A stretch of 30,370 nt of DNA from positions 1 through 30,370 of the forward strand of contig JABMQR010000047.1 of NCBI GenBank assembly GCA_013202335.1, read 5' to 3'. Source of the DNA: Bacteroidota bacterium. GTDB taxonomy: Bacteria > Spirochaetota > Spirochaetia > JABMQR01. Each line of letters starts with the position of its first letter. Positions within the stretch are counted from its first letter, which is position 1. The position numbers and the translations under genes were made by a program. Below, in pieces: positions 1 through 9,091 of the stretch. The notes beneath the pieces were generated by a model. The model was not told where the DNA came from, searched no databases, and saw nothing but the letters and a program-made list of their open reading frames with translations.

Positions 1-342
1 GCTTCACTGTTTACAACCTGATATTTCAGATATTTTGCAATGTAAAGTATTATTTCTTTATGAAAATGCATAGGTAAATAATATTTTCACATCAACACCA
101 CACTTCGTACCACTAATTAAGCAACAGATTCGATTTGCAAAACCCATCATCCAATTGAATCCAGATGATTATCCATTTATAAAAATATTTGCTATTTTAA
201 ATATTTCAAAGTATTATTGAACAAAAGATGCGATGACTGCATAGTTCCTCTTTCACACGATTCCAGCCGAGGTTAACGTATGTATTACATCTGAATAGTA
301 TGAGTTTGATGTAATTATTTTATAAAACCAAAAGGAAAAAAA
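1..342. other. AT-rich non-coding left end
   Basis: No convincing coding region is visible. The stretch is AT-rich and holds one degenerate copy of the dispersed intergenic repeat on the minus strand (91-114). The only functional signal next to the following gene is the purine-rich AAAAGGAAAAAAA just before the ATG at 343. An AT-rich TTATAAAA block lies about 20 bases before the start codon, but I see no well-spaced -35 box for it. Confidence 0.5.
91..114 (-). repeat. Dispersed intergenic repeat, copy 1 (degenerate)
   Basis: Read on the minus strand it gives AGTGGTACGAAGTGTGGTG, matching the core AGTGnnACGAAG of four other intergenic copies in this window and diverging in the G-rich right half. 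It most resembles copy 5, AGTGATACGAAGATGGTGG. This is the weakest of the five matches. Confidence 0.45.
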
Positions 343-924
343 ATGAAGATTGATATAACTCATAAGCTTAAAAAAGATAATCCGGTTTTTGAAAAATTTA
401 ATGATTCAGACAAAAACTATTTGAATTTTGGTCATATTGGAACACATTTAGACTCCCATTTACAAACTGTTATTCCACTTGAGTATATTTCTAATAGAGG
501 GATTTTAATCAATGTATCTGGAATTTCCAATAAAGAGATAATGATTGATAATATTGACATATCAAATATTAGGGAAAAAGATTTTGTAATTTTTCAAACA
601 AATGAAATGGAAAAATATGGATATGGAACAACTGATTATTTTGCTGATGGAATTGAACTGTCTCATGAACTTATTGATTGTTTAATTACTAAAAAGGTAC
701 GTTTTATTGCTATCGATGCTTTAGGAGTACGGAACGGCAAAGATCATACGCCAACTGATAAAAAATGCGAAAAAAATGGAATTTATGTTATTGAAAATTT
801 AGATAATTTATCTAGATTAAGTGAACAACTTGAAAAAGGCAAACAGCTGGAATTTACCGTACATGTAATGTGGATGAATTATGATGGGACAGGATTGCCC
901 TGCAGGGTTATTGTAGAAATATAA
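343..924 (+). CDS. Cyclase / kynurenine formamidase family metal-dependent hydrolase
   Basis: A 193-residue cytosolic protein of the putative cyclase family (PF04199 type), whose members hydrolyse amides or cyclic esters such as N-formylkynurenine, isatin or cyclic imides using a divalent metal. The family signature HxGTHxD is visible as HIGTHLDSH (residues 31-39), with H31, H35 and D37 as likely metal ligands. A second family motif appears near residues 145-157 as GIYVIENLDNL, the usual 'xxxxENLxNL' strand. The length is slightly below the usual 205-220. The ATG is preceded by AAAAGGAAAAAAA, an adequate ribosome binding site. Base composition is far more AT-rich than in the neighbouring genes (for example 541-600 has only 12 G or C), which hints at acquisition from elsewhere. 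The substrate cannot be inferred: no other kynurenine-pathway gene is in the window. Confidence 0.8.
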   Translation: MKIDITHKLKKDNPVFEKFNDSDKNYLNFGHIGTHLDSHLQTVIPLEYISNRGILINVSGISNKEIMIDNIDISNIREKDFVIFQTNEMEKYGYGTTDYFADGIELSHELIDCLITKKVRFIAIDALGVRNGKDHTPTDKKCEKNGIYVIENLDNLSRLSEQLEKGKQLEFTVHVMWMNYDGTGLPCRVIVEI

Positions 925-964
925 TATTACTACACAGCAGCACATAGGATATCCTCTACAACAA

Positions 965-994
965 TTGGATAACAGGCCTGAAGTATGCTACAAT
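965..994 (+). promoter_or_regulatory. Sigma-70-like promoter of the nitroreductase gene
   Basis: TTGGAT (965-970), an 18-base spacer and TACAAT (989-994) lie 32 bases before the start codon at 1027. The transcript would carry a short leader containing GAGGAG (1013-1018), 8 bases from the ATG. Confidence 0.55.
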
Positions 995-1026
995 ATTTAT
1001 ATATGAATATATGAGGAGCCTCTCGA

Positions 1027-1530
1027 ATGGATATTATTAATAAAAGACGAAGCATACGATCCTTCACCGAACAACCTGTTTCTCAGGAAATTATTGATTC
1101 GATGCTGCATGCAGCGATGAATGCTCCGTCAGCACATAATCAGCAGGCATGGCATTTCATCAATATCACCAATCGTGAAACTATGAACACCATAGCTGAA
1201 TTTCACCCCTATGCAAAAATGATGGTTAAGGCCTCAGGAGCAATCCTGGTATGTGGAAACAAAAAGCTGATGAAAATTGAGGGGCTTTGGGAACAGGATT
1301 GTGCTGCAGCAACTCAGAATATTCTTCTTGAAGCTGTATATCAGGGAATTGGTGCCGTTTGGGTCGGAATAAGCCATGTAAAAGAGTATAAGGAGATGCT
1401 AAGCAAACTGTTTAATCTCCCGGATAATATCATTCCATTCTCATTGATACCATTTGGTTATCCGCAAGGTGAAAAAGATCCAAACAATAATTACTCCAGT
1501 GACAAAGTCAGCCTGGATATGTGGAACTAA
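1027..1530 (+). CDS. Nitroreductase family FMN-dependent oxidoreductase
   Basis: A 167-residue flavoprotein of the nitroreductase family, expected to bind FMN as a homodimer and reduce nitro groups, quinones or enones with NAD(P)H. The N-terminal RRSIRSF motif (residues 7-13), which contacts the FMN phosphate, and the APSAHNQQAWHF segment (33-44) are both typical. A WVGISH segment at about residues 112-117 corresponds to the conserved core of the small one-domain members. The length suits the compact subgroup (about 165-175). Translation starts at an ATG with a strong GAGGAG site 8 bases upstream. The gene is a single transcription unit with its own promoter and a shared terminator with the convergent amidohydrolase gene. 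The physiological substrate is unknown. Confidence 0.85.
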   Translation: MDIINKRRSIRSFTEQPVSQEIIDSMLHAAMNAPSAHNQQAWHFINITNRETMNTIAEFHPYAKMMVKASGAILVCGNKKLMKIEGLWEQDCAAATQNILLEAVYQGIGAVWVGISHVKEYKEMLSKLFNLPDNIIPFSLIPFGYPQGEKDPNNNYSSDKVSLDMWN

Positions 1531-1557
1531 CATCAGTTTCTCTCTAATAAAAAATAA

Positions 1558-1592
1558 GCCGGGAAAAGCTTCAGTTAAACAAAGTTCCCGGC
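1558..1592. terminator. Bidirectional intrinsic terminator between convergent genes
   Basis: Perfect 8-bp arms GCCGGGAA (1558-1565) and TTCCCGGC (1585-1592) with a 19-base loop. On the minus strand the stem is followed by TTATTTTTTATT, a strong U-tract; on the plus strand by a shorter TATTTTA. It can end both the nitroreductase transcript and the long leftward operon that finishes at 1602. Confidence 0.8.
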
Positions 1593-1601
1593 GCTATTTT
1601 A

Positions 1602-2783
1602 CTATTCAGTTTTCGAATAGACAACTTCACCATTCACAATAGTATATTGGCAGTTACTGAGAATATTCAAGAAAGGATGACTGTCATAGATAATTACATC
1701 CCCATCTTTCCCCGGCTCAAGACTACCCACCCGATCCTGTATACCGAGAATTTCAGCCGCAGAACTCGTTATACTTTTAAATCCATCCATCTCATGCATT
1801 CCCGCTTTTATAGCAAGTCCAACAGCCACCGGAAGGAAACTTAAAGGACTGCAGGGCAAATCGGTCATAATAGCTACTTTTATCCCGGCTGATGCAAGGA
1901 TTCCAGGCGTTTTGAATGTTAAGTTCTTAACCTCAGGTTTTGACTTGAACATAAAACTGGGTCCGACAATCAATCCCTTGCCTGCCTCAACGAGTTCGTC
2001 CACAATTAAGTGACCTTCAGTACAATGATCAAGGGTAATATCTATATTGAATTCATCGGCAATTCTGAGAGCTGTGAGCATATCATCTGCACGGTGTGCG
2101 TGTGCCTTTAAAGGAATTTGGCATCTGATAACCATCTCCAGAGCTTCAAGTTTCTGATCAAAGGATGGTCGAAGAGAGTCATCATCACGGGATTCAGCAA
2201 GATCCTTTTTAGCAGTATATTCTGCTGCAAGAGCAAGATTTTTACGAATCAGAGCTGCATTGGCCATTCGGGTTACAGGAGCTTTTTTGGCACTGCCATA
2301 GACCCGTTTCGGGTTCTCGCCAAATGCACATTTCATAGCAAGAGGCTCTCGAATTACCATTTCCCGTATTGTGGTTCCATGGGTTTTTAAAGCTGCGAAC
2401 TGACCACCAAATGAGTTCGCACTTCCCGGTCCGGTAGCAACTGTAGTAATACCGGCCTCAAGCCCATCACGAAAGGATTCACATAACGGATTAATACCAT
2501 CGATTCCACGAAGTTCTGGAGTCACAGGGTCAGAGGTTTCATTACCATCATTACCCTCAACACCCAGACCAGCTTCGAAAATACCGGCATGACAGTGGGC
2601 ATCAATGAAACCAGGAAGAACAAATCCGCCGGCTGCATCGAGAGTTTTGATCCCAGGGGAAATAATCAAATTTGTTCCAACGGATGTTATCTTTCCATTC
2701 TCGATGAGAATTTCTCCGTTTTCAATGATACCTGCATCGGTCATTGTGTAAATTTTTCCATTTTTAATATGCAAATTTTTCAT
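1602..2783 (-). CDS. Amidohydrolase superfamily protein (imidazolonepropionase-like)
   Basis: A 393-residue metal-dependent hydrolase of the amidohydrolase superfamily, last gene of the leftward run. The metal-binding HxH of strand 1 is in FIDAHCHAG (H63, H65). Further likely ligands are in KAHAH, in DHCTEGH, and the catalytic Asp in IMTDLPCSP. The N- and C-terminal beta-sandwich segments are present (ending in the 'GSLEPGKDGDVIIYD' type segment). The frame stays open further upstream, but the start at 2783 is chosen because GGAAAGGAGA sits just before this ATG. Relatives hydrolyse cyclic amides, N-acyl amino acids or dipeptides. Its place beside peptidases and a second amidohydrolase supports a substrate derived from peptides or modified amino acids. 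A copy of the dispersed repeat lies directly upstream, so it may have its own promoter. Confidence 0.8.
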   Translation of the reverse strand: MKNLHIKNGKIYTMTDAGIIENGEILIENGKITSVGTNLIISPGIKTLDAAGGFVLPGFIDAHCHAGIFEAGLGVEGNDGNETSDPVTPELRGIDGINPLCESFRDGLEAGITTVATGPGSANSFGGQFAALKTHGTTIREMVIREPLAMKCAFGENPKRVYGSAKKAPVTRMANAALIRKNLALAAEYTAKKDLAESRDDDSLRPSFDQKLEALEMVIRCQIPLKAHAHRADDMLTALRIADEFNIDITLDHCTEGHLIVDELVEAGKGLIVGPSFMFKSKPEVKNLTFKTPGILASAGIKVAIMTDLPCSPLSFLPVAVGLAIKAGMHEMDGFKSITSSAAEILGIQDRVGSLEPGKDGDVIIYDSHPFLNILSNCQYTIVNGEVVYSKTE

Positions 2784-2814
2784 TGTGTCTCCTTTCCATT
2801 GTATATTTATATAT

Positions 2815-2834
2815 AGTGCGACGAAGAATGGGGA
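2815..2834 (+). repeat. Dispersed intergenic repeat, copy 2
   Basis: AGTGCGACGAAGAATGGGGA, preceded by TATATAT. It matches the best-conserved form of the five-copy repeat. It lies in the gap between the M3 peptidase gene and the second amidohydrolase gene, antisense to their transcription, just upstream of the amidohydrolase ribosome binding site. Confidence 0.65.
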
Positions 2835-2934
2835 TATTATCCTTCTAACTATTTTCCATAGCATAATATATCATACGATAATAAAGTTATATCATTGGGA
2901 CAGTACATAATTACATTTGGTGCTTTAGTTTATA

Positions 2935-4692
2935 TCAAGTAGATTCCCCAATCTCCGTATCACTATCTACTATCAAAAAACCAAGCAGGGATTTCACTAT
3001 ATGCGCTGTCTGATCCAGTGTATGTGGTTCAAAGGGATTTACCAACCCCGCAAAATCAAGAGCCTCGAAAAATGTACAGGTCCCGCCAGCTTCACAAAGT
3101 GCAGTATAGGATTTCCAGGCAGATGCCTGATCCTGATTGATCTTTTCAAGCATCTGCAGAGCACAGACCTGTGCCAGAACATAATCAATGTAATAGAAGG
3201 GCCATTTAAAAATATGTGTTTGCTGATGCCAAAAACCACCTTCAGTAAAAGCAGCGAGGTCACCATAGTTTCTATCCGGTAAATAGACAGCTTCCAGAGA
3301 TTTCCATAGTTCCCGCCTTTGCTGGGGAGTCATGTCGGGATTATCATAAATGCGGTGCTGAAATTCATCGACAGCTGTCCCATAGGGTATGAAAGTCAGT
3401 GCCTGTACCAGATGGTTTTGCCGGTATGTCTCTGCAGCATCCCCAAAAATTATATCGGCAAAAGGCCAGATAAAAAACTCCATTGACATTGAATGTATCT
3501 CGGCAATATCTGAAGTGGGTTGAACATGTTCCAGAACAGGCTTATCTCTGCATACATATGATTGAAATGCATGCCCGCACTCATGGGCGAAGGTTCGGAC
3601 TGAACGGGCTGTTTGGTTGTAGGTGAGAAACACAAATGGAAATTTCTCATCAGGAATGTAATTGGAGTATGCTCCTACAATTTTTCCGGGTCTGATATCT
3701 ATATCATAGCACACACGTCGCTGCATCTCTTCATAGAATTTTCCGGTTTCAGGCGAGAGATTGGAGAATATTTCTGCAAATGTTTTGATGAGCCAGGGGC
3801 CGTCTCCGCCAGCAGATATGGGGCGGGCATCGAAGGGGATATCCTCATCATAGATCATGACCGCAGGTAAGTTCATGATCTCTCGCTGCTTCTTTCGTAT
3901 CTGACTTACCAGTGGAACAATGTATTTCTGTACCTGTTGGCGAAAATTACTTACCATTTCCGGAGTATAGGAAGTTCTAAGCATTCTGCTGTATCCCATC
4001 TCTGTAAAAGATTTGCAATTCATGATTTGCGAAATAGTATTTCTGGTATGCACCAAGCGATCAAAAAGTGTATCGAGTTTTTCCTGAATAGAGTGGTAGA
4101 AATTTGCACGAAGGGCTGTGTAGCGCGCTCTTTCAAGCCTATCAGCAGAATTGGATTTGCGGGAAACTTCTGACAATGTAAGATATTCTGGCTGGTCTTT
4201 ATCAACCCCTGTATATTCCGGGTTTTTGATTTTTGCTGCTGCCACAATCCGGGTGTAGGAGCTGGATAGTTTATTCTCCTCAGTAAGAAGGTCTGTGAGC
4301 TTCTTATGCATAGTTTTACTTTTTAACCCGGCAATTCTCATGAACTGGGAGCCATATCTGTGTTCGAGCTCCTCTGCAAAAACTGACTCAACCAGAGCTG
4401 CATAGAACTCCAGCATAAGTTGTTCAAAATGAGGCTGCAAATTGTCGAAATAATCCTGTTCGACTGCATAAAATTCATCTCCAGTATCCATGGTATTTCG
4501 AATTTCCACATACACTGCCGATGATTGAAATTTATTTCGCAGAGCATTGATCGCCTGAATGACTTCAACTTGTTCTTCGATATTCTCTGAAACCTGAAAA
4601 TGCTGCAGACTCTTTCTCCAACTTGTTGTTAGCTGATCAAAATTAATTCGTTGATATGATATCTCTGCAAAACTTCTGTCTGGATTTTCCAT
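2935..4692 (-). CDS. M3 family oligoendopeptidase (PepF-like)
   Basis: A 585-residue cytosolic zinc metallopeptidase of family M3 (oligoendopeptidase F group). The zinc motif HExxH is HECGH (H370, E371, H374) inside FAHECGHAFQSY, and the downstream third ligand is probably E398 in AEIHSMSME. The mostly helical N-terminal region and the length near 580-600 fit the family. It would cut short peptides delivered by the ABC importer encoded upstream in the same strand. The ATG at 4692 lies only one base after the stop of the alcohol dehydrogenase gene, with AAAGAG inside that gene's end as a weak ribosome site, so translation is probably coupled. No signal peptide is visible. Confidence 0.88.
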   Translation of the reverse strand: MENPDRSFAEISYQRINFDQLTTSWRKSLQHFQVSENIEEQVEVIQAINALRNKFQSSAVYVEIRNTMDTGDEFYAVEQDYFDNLQPHFEQLMLEFYAALVESVFAEELEHRYGSQFMRIAGLKSKTMHKKLTDLLTEENKLSSSYTRIVAAAKIKNPEYTGVDKDQPEYLTLSEVSRKSNSADRLERARYTALRANFYHSIQEKLDTLFDRLVHTRNTISQIMNCKSFTEMGYSRMLRTSYTPEMVSNFRQQVQKYIVPLVSQIRKKQREIMNLPAVMIYDEDIPFDARPISAGGDGPWLIKTFAEIFSNLSPETGKFYEEMQRRVCYDIDIRPGKIVGAYSNYIPDEKFPFVFLTYNQTARSVRTFAHECGHAFQSYVCRDKPVLEHVQPTSDIAEIHSMSMEFFIWPFADIIFGDAAETYRQNHLVQALTFIPYGTAVDEFQHRIYDNPDMTPQQRRELWKSLEAVYLPDRNYGDLAAFTEGGFWHQQTHIFKWPFYYIDYVLAQVCALQMLEKINQDQASAWKSYTALCEAGGTCTFFEALDFAGLVNPFEPHTLDQTAHIVKSLLGFLIVDSDTEIGEST

Positions 4693-4693
4693 A

Positions 4694-5863
4694 TTAGAAA
4701 CTCTTTGTAATTATCGCCAGTAATTCATCATGAGATGCCCACGGAAGCACATTGAGTATGAAACTGGTACTCATGAGATCAAGTTCAGCCTGAGACACGC
4801 CTAGTTGGGATAGTGTGCGGTGCAGACCGATTGTTTCCAAAAAGCTGATTATATGATTTGGGAGAAGAGCTGCTGCTTCAGCATCAGTGGATTGTGCTAA
4901 ACCAGGTTCAAAGAGGCGTGCTACTGCTGCACATTTTTGGGGCTTCTGCTTTGCAATGAAACTGATAAATTCAGGATAGAGTGTCGCGAGGCACTGACCG
5001 TGAGGTATGTTGATGGCAACTCCTCCTATTACCTCGCTTAACGGATGAGGGATATGCGCTGCAGCATTTGTGAGTGATATTCCTGAAATCATCGCTGCAT
5101 AAGCCATCTTTTCCCGCAATTCCAGATTACCGCCTTCAACAATTGCTGAAGGAAGTATCTCAATTATAGTTCGCATTGATTCCAGGGCGAGCTGCTCGGT
5201 ATAGGGAGACGAGTGGTCATTAATGAAGCTTTCACAGGCATGGGTGAAGGCATCAAATCCTGTCATTGCAGTTAATCTTCCGGGAAGGGTTAGCATAAGT
5301 TCAGGATCGATGATCGCTTCCCGTGGGAATACCTTATCGTGGAATATGCAGTTTTTCTCATTTTTTGATGGATCTGAAATGATCATTGCCTGTGTCAGCT
5401 CGGATCCGGTTCCGGAGGTTGTGGGAACAGCAACTATTGGGAGAATGGGATCTGATAAGGGTTCGTAAACAGCGAAGGGATCAGTATAGTTTGGCCAAAT
5501 TGTTTCCCAATCCACCTTACCGGCTTTATAAAAGAGAGCTATTGCTTTTGCGGTATCAATAGAGGATCCTCCCCCAACAGCCAGGACAACCTGTATTGAG
5601 TTATCATTCACTATTTTAACTGCATCTGCTATGCTTTCGATTGTGGGATTTGGTACTACACCGTCGAAATGAGACACATTCAGACCCTCTTCAGAGAGTA
5701 GGGATTTTACTCTATTGTATAAAGGCCGCAAGGCGTCTTCATCATTTGAAGTTGTAACAAGCAGGCAGTTTTTTCCATAACCGGCAACAACAGTACCTAA
5801 TTCGCAAAGTCTTCCTGATCCAAAATGTATTCTCGTTGGCTGGTAAAAATTAAAATCTTTCAT
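4694..5863 (-). CDS. Iron-containing alcohol dehydrogenase
   Basis: A 389-residue member of the iron-dependent (type III) alcohol dehydrogenase family, which interconverts aldehydes or ketones and alcohols with NAD(P)H. The NAD-binding GGGSSIDTAKAIA segment and the metal region are clear: an Asp before GSELTQA, then HIPHPLSEVIGG and INIPHGQCLA, which carry the His ligands. The reading frame extends 20 codons further upstream, but the ATG at 5863 has an ideal GGAGGA site and begins with the family N-terminus (KDFNFYQPTRIHFG). Butanol-dehydrogenase-like members act as electron sinks in fermentation, so here it may reduce an aldehyde produced by catabolism of the imported compound. The substrate is unproven. 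Confidence 0.88.
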   Translation of the reverse strand: MKDFNFYQPTRIHFGSGRLCELGTVVAGYGKNCLLVTTSNDEDALRPLYNRVKSLLSEEGLNVSHFDGVVPNPTIESIADAVKIVNDNSIQVVLAVGGGSSIDTAKAIALFYKAGKVDWETIWPNYTDPFAVYEPLSDPILPIVAVPTTSGTGSELTQAMIISDPSKNEKNCIFHDKVFPREAIIDPELMLTLPGRLTAMTGFDAFTHACESFINDHSSPYTEQLALESMRTIIEILPSAIVEGGNLELREKMAYAAMISGISLTNAAAHIPHPLSEVIGGVAINIPHGQCLATLYPEFISFIAKQKPQKCAAVARLFEPGLAQSTDAEAAALLPNHIISFLETIGLHRTLSQLGVSQAELDLMSTSFILNVLPWASHDELLAIITKSF

Positions 5864-5891
5864 ATCTAATCCTCCAATTCTAACGCTTCGT

Positions 5892-7106
5892 TTAAACGGA
5901 TATTCCGTGTTTCCAAACTCCAACTACCCTGTTCACTGTCTGAATGTCCAGCAGGGGGTCGGCATCCAGGATGAGAAAGTCGGCGTATTTTCCTGATTCC
6001 AGACTCCCATGTGTTTTTGAAACCTCCAAAAGATCTGCACTGCCGGTAGTAGCTGCTGCAAGAGCCTCCAGTTCTGACATTCCGGCACCTACCATAAGTT
6101 CAATCTCAAATGGAGCGGTTTTGAATGTATTGTAAGGAACCCCGACATCAGATCCCATAGCAATGGGTACACCCAGTTGATGTGCATCAATGAAGGCTTT
6201 GTTATGTGTTTCAATGACACTTTTTGATTTTGCATGGTCAGGGTTTCCCGGATCTTTCTTTAATCCTTCTAATGAAGCAAAGTGAGGAGCAGAAAGGGTG
6301 GGCACCAGATATATCCCTTTTTCAGCCATGATTCTCATCTCAGACTCCGTCAGAAATACTCCATGCTCAATTGAGCTGACACCGGCTTCCACGCAAGTTC
6401 TGATTCCGGTAAGACCATGTGTATGTACAGCCACTTTTTTTCCATGCATTGCTGCTGTCTCTACTGCTGCCTCTATCTCCTCACGAGTCATTTCGATTGG
6501 TGCTGGTTCAGGACCGGGTGAATTCACCCCACCTGTCACCATAAGCTTGATAAGATCTGCCTCACTTTTCACCTGGGCTCTCACCCCTTGGCGGAAGGCA
6601 TCAGGGCTGTCACACTCCAATCCAATTTGATATCCATGACCACCGGTTACACAGAGAGCTTCACCTGACGAGATTATGTCCGGTCCAACCAGAATGCCGG
6701 CCTTCACTGCATCCCGCAGAACAGTATTTAATCCACTTCTGGCTCCAAGATCTCTGCATACGGTTACCCCACTCTTCAGTAAGGTTTTCATCTGACTCTG
6801 AATGGACAAAAAGGCGGCAAGCTGTTCTGCAAGGTTCTCACTGAGGAAATTAACCGGTGTTCCTGTCGGATTTCCTGTTAGGTGTACATGGGCATCAATA
6901 AAACCCGGAACTACGGTTACATCTCCAAGGTCGATTATATCGCGGTATTGTGATTGTTCAAAATCTGCTGCTTTCCCAACAGCAGACACTTTTCCTTCAA
7001 CAACGATCATACCAAAATCATCTACACATACTGCTTTCCCCTTGAATGAGGTATATATCCTCTTTCCAGTGAAAAACTTAGTTTCTGGTTGGATTTTATC
7101 GTTCAT
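5892..7106 (-). CDS. Amidohydrolase (prolidase / imidazolonepropionase-like dipeptidase group)
   Basis: A 404-residue amidohydrolase of the group annotated as imidazolonepropionase-related or Xaa-Pro/Xaa-Arg dipeptidases. FIDAHVHLTG gives the HxH pair (H73, H75). A Lys in LIKLMVTGG is the probable carboxylated metal bridge. HTHG and SIEHGVFL supply the later His ligands, and MGSDVGVPYN the catalytic Asp. Members of this group split carboxy-terminal residues from N-acyl amino acids and dipeptides. The ATG has GGAGGAG upstream. It begins 35 bases after the M29 aminopeptidase gene and ends 28 bases before the dehydrogenase start, consistent with one operon. It is clearly a different subgroup from the amidohydrolase at 1602-2783, so the pair are not recent duplicates. 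Confidence 0.85.
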   Translation of the reverse strand: MNDKIQPETKFFTGKRIYTSFKGKAVCVDDFGMIVVEGKVSAVGKAADFEQSQYRDIIDLGDVTVVPGFIDAHVHLTGNPTGTPVNFLSENLAEQLAAFLSIQSQMKTLLKSGVTVCRDLGARSGLNTVLRDAVKAGILVGPDIISSGEALCVTGGHGYQIGLECDSPDAFRQGVRAQVKSEADLIKLMVTGGVNSPGPEPAPIEMTREEIEAAVETAAMHGKKVAVHTHGLTGIRTCVEAGVSSIEHGVFLTESEMRIMAEKGIYLVPTLSAPHFASLEGLKKDPGNPDHAKSKSVIETHNKAFIDAHQLGVPIAMGSDVGVPYNTFKTAPFEIELMVGAGMSELEALAAATTGSADLLEVSKTHGSLESGKYADFLILDADPLLDIQTVNRVVGVWKHGISV

Positions 7107-7141
7107 ACTACTCCTCCACTCTTTCCCGGTTTCAGCCAGGA

Positions 7142-9091
7142 CTATTTTGATATAGTTTTATTCAAATCGCTCTTAAGCTGGTTCAAAGCATTGAGGGGTT
7201 TATTAAGCTCCTCAAGGCCATCCAGGCAAAAAAGCCCGTTTTCGATAATATTTTGCGTCTGCCCTGTTTCATCTATTAAGCTGAGCAAGGCTGTTTCTTC
7301 ATAGGGAAGTGTGAGATCTATATGTTTATTGAAATAGACATTGTCCTTCAGGGTTTCGCGATTTGCAGTTCTTTCATTCTGTTTTGCGGTGACCCTTTTC
7401 CCATCAGGAAGATTATACACTTCTGCATCTTCACCCCGGGCATAACAGGGGTCTCCGACAGCAAAATGCGGCCCCATTTTCTCTATCAGCAGGATTGGCA
7501 AAAGGGGCAGAAGCTCCCACTCCTTCACCGCTCTGTACGCTTGGGTGTTGGTTCCTATTGCGAATTCTCCCATGGTGAGTGTCTCATGAGGGAATAGAAG
7601 TGTTTCATGGATATAGTTTTCTGCATCTTCCGGTACTATATAGTTCGTACAGCTCCATTCATCAATATATCCATCAGAAAATCTTAATTTGAGATCTTTG
7701 TACTGCACTCCATTAACATAAATTTCACGGAAATGAAGAAGCCCATTTGTTCCCTGCAATTGTGGGGTAGTGAATACTTCTCCATGAGGGATGTTGAGAT
7801 CCCCTCCACAGTTTAGAAAGTTGGTCTCTTTGTCCGGATTTTCGATTTTCTGCATTGCAATTTGTATATCAGTCTCATTATCCCCGCTTCCTTTTACCGT
7901 CACGATTTTTGCTTTGTCCAGTGTATTAATAAGGATTTGCTGGTACGATTCATAGACAGCACTTTCCATGGAGTTAATCTCCATAAACAGGTCAAATACT
8001 GCGGGAAAGTCTGTTCCCAGTCCAGTATTAGGAAATGCGACTTTACAGAAGGATATATCGGATGGATCAATAAAGTTGCTGATGACCCCTCTTTTTACTG
8101 CTTCGATTTCTGAAAGACCCTGAAGAACTGCATGATCGCCAATGCCGTCGTGTGTGCTGCGTGATTCTTTTGCTTTAGAATACGGTGTATCCGGAATATT
8201 TCCAAACTGAATAATTCCCGCTCTGCCGCAGACATCAAGAAGGGACTCGCTAATTATTTCTGCTTCATACGTAAAAATATCAGTAAAAGAAGCGATGTAA
8301 TCTGGAGTAAGATACCATTGAGCATCCATTCTATGATCCTGGACAAACTGTGGGAAGGTTTCATAGCTTCCGGCATGATAAAACAATGCTCTCAATCCTT
8401 TTGCATTAAATGCATGAGAGACCTGCTGAGCAAGCAGCTCCTGGCCGGTTTGGTATATGCACAATACCGTTTCCCTGTTTCGTCGGGCTCGATTCTGGCT
8501 GATAAATCCATGCATGAAAGCTTCTGCAATCACTTTTCCCATCCGGGTTAATGCCTCAGCATCATAATGTGACAGATGATCAAAAAGCTGTAGTTCTTTA
8601 TCACTTATATATTGACCATAACGAAAAAGCGGTTCAGGAAACCCCGGCTGTATCTCCCGGATGATATCTGTGAGGAATGGCGAACGGTACTCATTATGCA
8701 GCTCGGTCCTGATCTCATTGGCAATCTGCGATCGCTTAAAGTCATGAAGAAGTGCTGCCAATTCAGTGGTATTACCGATTTCTTTTTTTAGAAGCAGGGA
8801 AAAATTTTCTGCCAGCTCTCTGTACGGCTGCAGGCTCTCACCTTCATATCTTTTGTAAAGTGGGACTGCTTTAAATATCTCTGCGCAAAGTGCTGCAGAA
8901 ACAGGATCGGTAACCTTTGGATTGAGCGGCGATAGTTCATAGGCAGCAAGACAGCTGAATATCTCTCTGTTTTCAATTTGTAATTCAGAGATTGTTCCGG
9001 CAGATGCTGTCCTGTTCACCTTTGCCGAATCGGCCTTTTTCAGTTTGCCTATGAGATTCTCAACCCAGTTATTGATTCCCTCTCGTTTCAT
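7142..9091 (-). CDS. M29 family aminopeptidase (large form)
   Basis: A 649-residue metallo-aminopeptidase whose C-terminal half is a family M29 (AmpS/PepS, aminopeptidase T) domain. All expected metal-site elements are visible: GEVFTTP (E438), GEFAIGTN (E509), EKMGPHFAVGD (H542) and KHID (H590, D592). The first 230 or so residues have no obvious match to the compact 370-410-residue family core and form an extra, probably helical, region. The start at 9091 overlaps the MATE gene stop as ATGA and has GGAGA upstream; a longer reading frame exists but runs inside the MATE gene. It would release N-terminal residues from peptides in the cytosol, alongside the M3 enzyme. Confidence 0.85.
   Translation of the reverse strand: MKREGINNWVENLIGKLKKADSAKVNRTASAGTISELQIENREIFSCLAAYELSPLNPKVTDPVSAALCAEIFKAVPLYKRYEGESLQPYRELAENFSLLLKKEIGNTTELAALLHDFKRSQIANEIRTELHNEYRSPFLTDIIREIQPGFPEPLFRYGQYISDKELQLFDHLSHYDAEALTRMGKVIAEAFMHGFISQNRARRNRETVLCIYQTGQELLAQQVSHAFNAKGLRALFYHAGSYETFPQFVQDHRMDAQWYLTPDYIASFTDIFTYEAEIISESLLDVCGRAGIIQFGNIPDTPYSKAKESRSTHDGIGDHAVLQGLSEIEAVKRGVISNFIDPSDISFCKVAFPNTGLGTDFPAVFDLFMEINSMESAVYESYQQILINTLDKAKIVTVKGSGDNETDIQIAMQKIENPDKETNFLNCGGDLNIPHGEVFTTPQLQGTNGLLHFREIYVNGVQYKDLKLRFSDGYIDEWSCTNYIVPEDAENYIHETLLFPHETLTMGEFAIGTNTQAYRAVKEWELLPLLPILLIEKMGPHFAVGDPCYARGEDAEVYNLPDGKRVTAKQNERTANRETLKDNVYFNKHIDLTLPYEETALLSLIDETGQTQNIIENGLFCLDGLEELNKPLNALNQLKSDLNKTISK

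Noticed and set aside
948..957. AGGATATCCT palindrome after the cyclase-family gene as a terminator.
   Set aside because: It has no loop and no following U-tract, so it cannot form a normal terminator hairpin.
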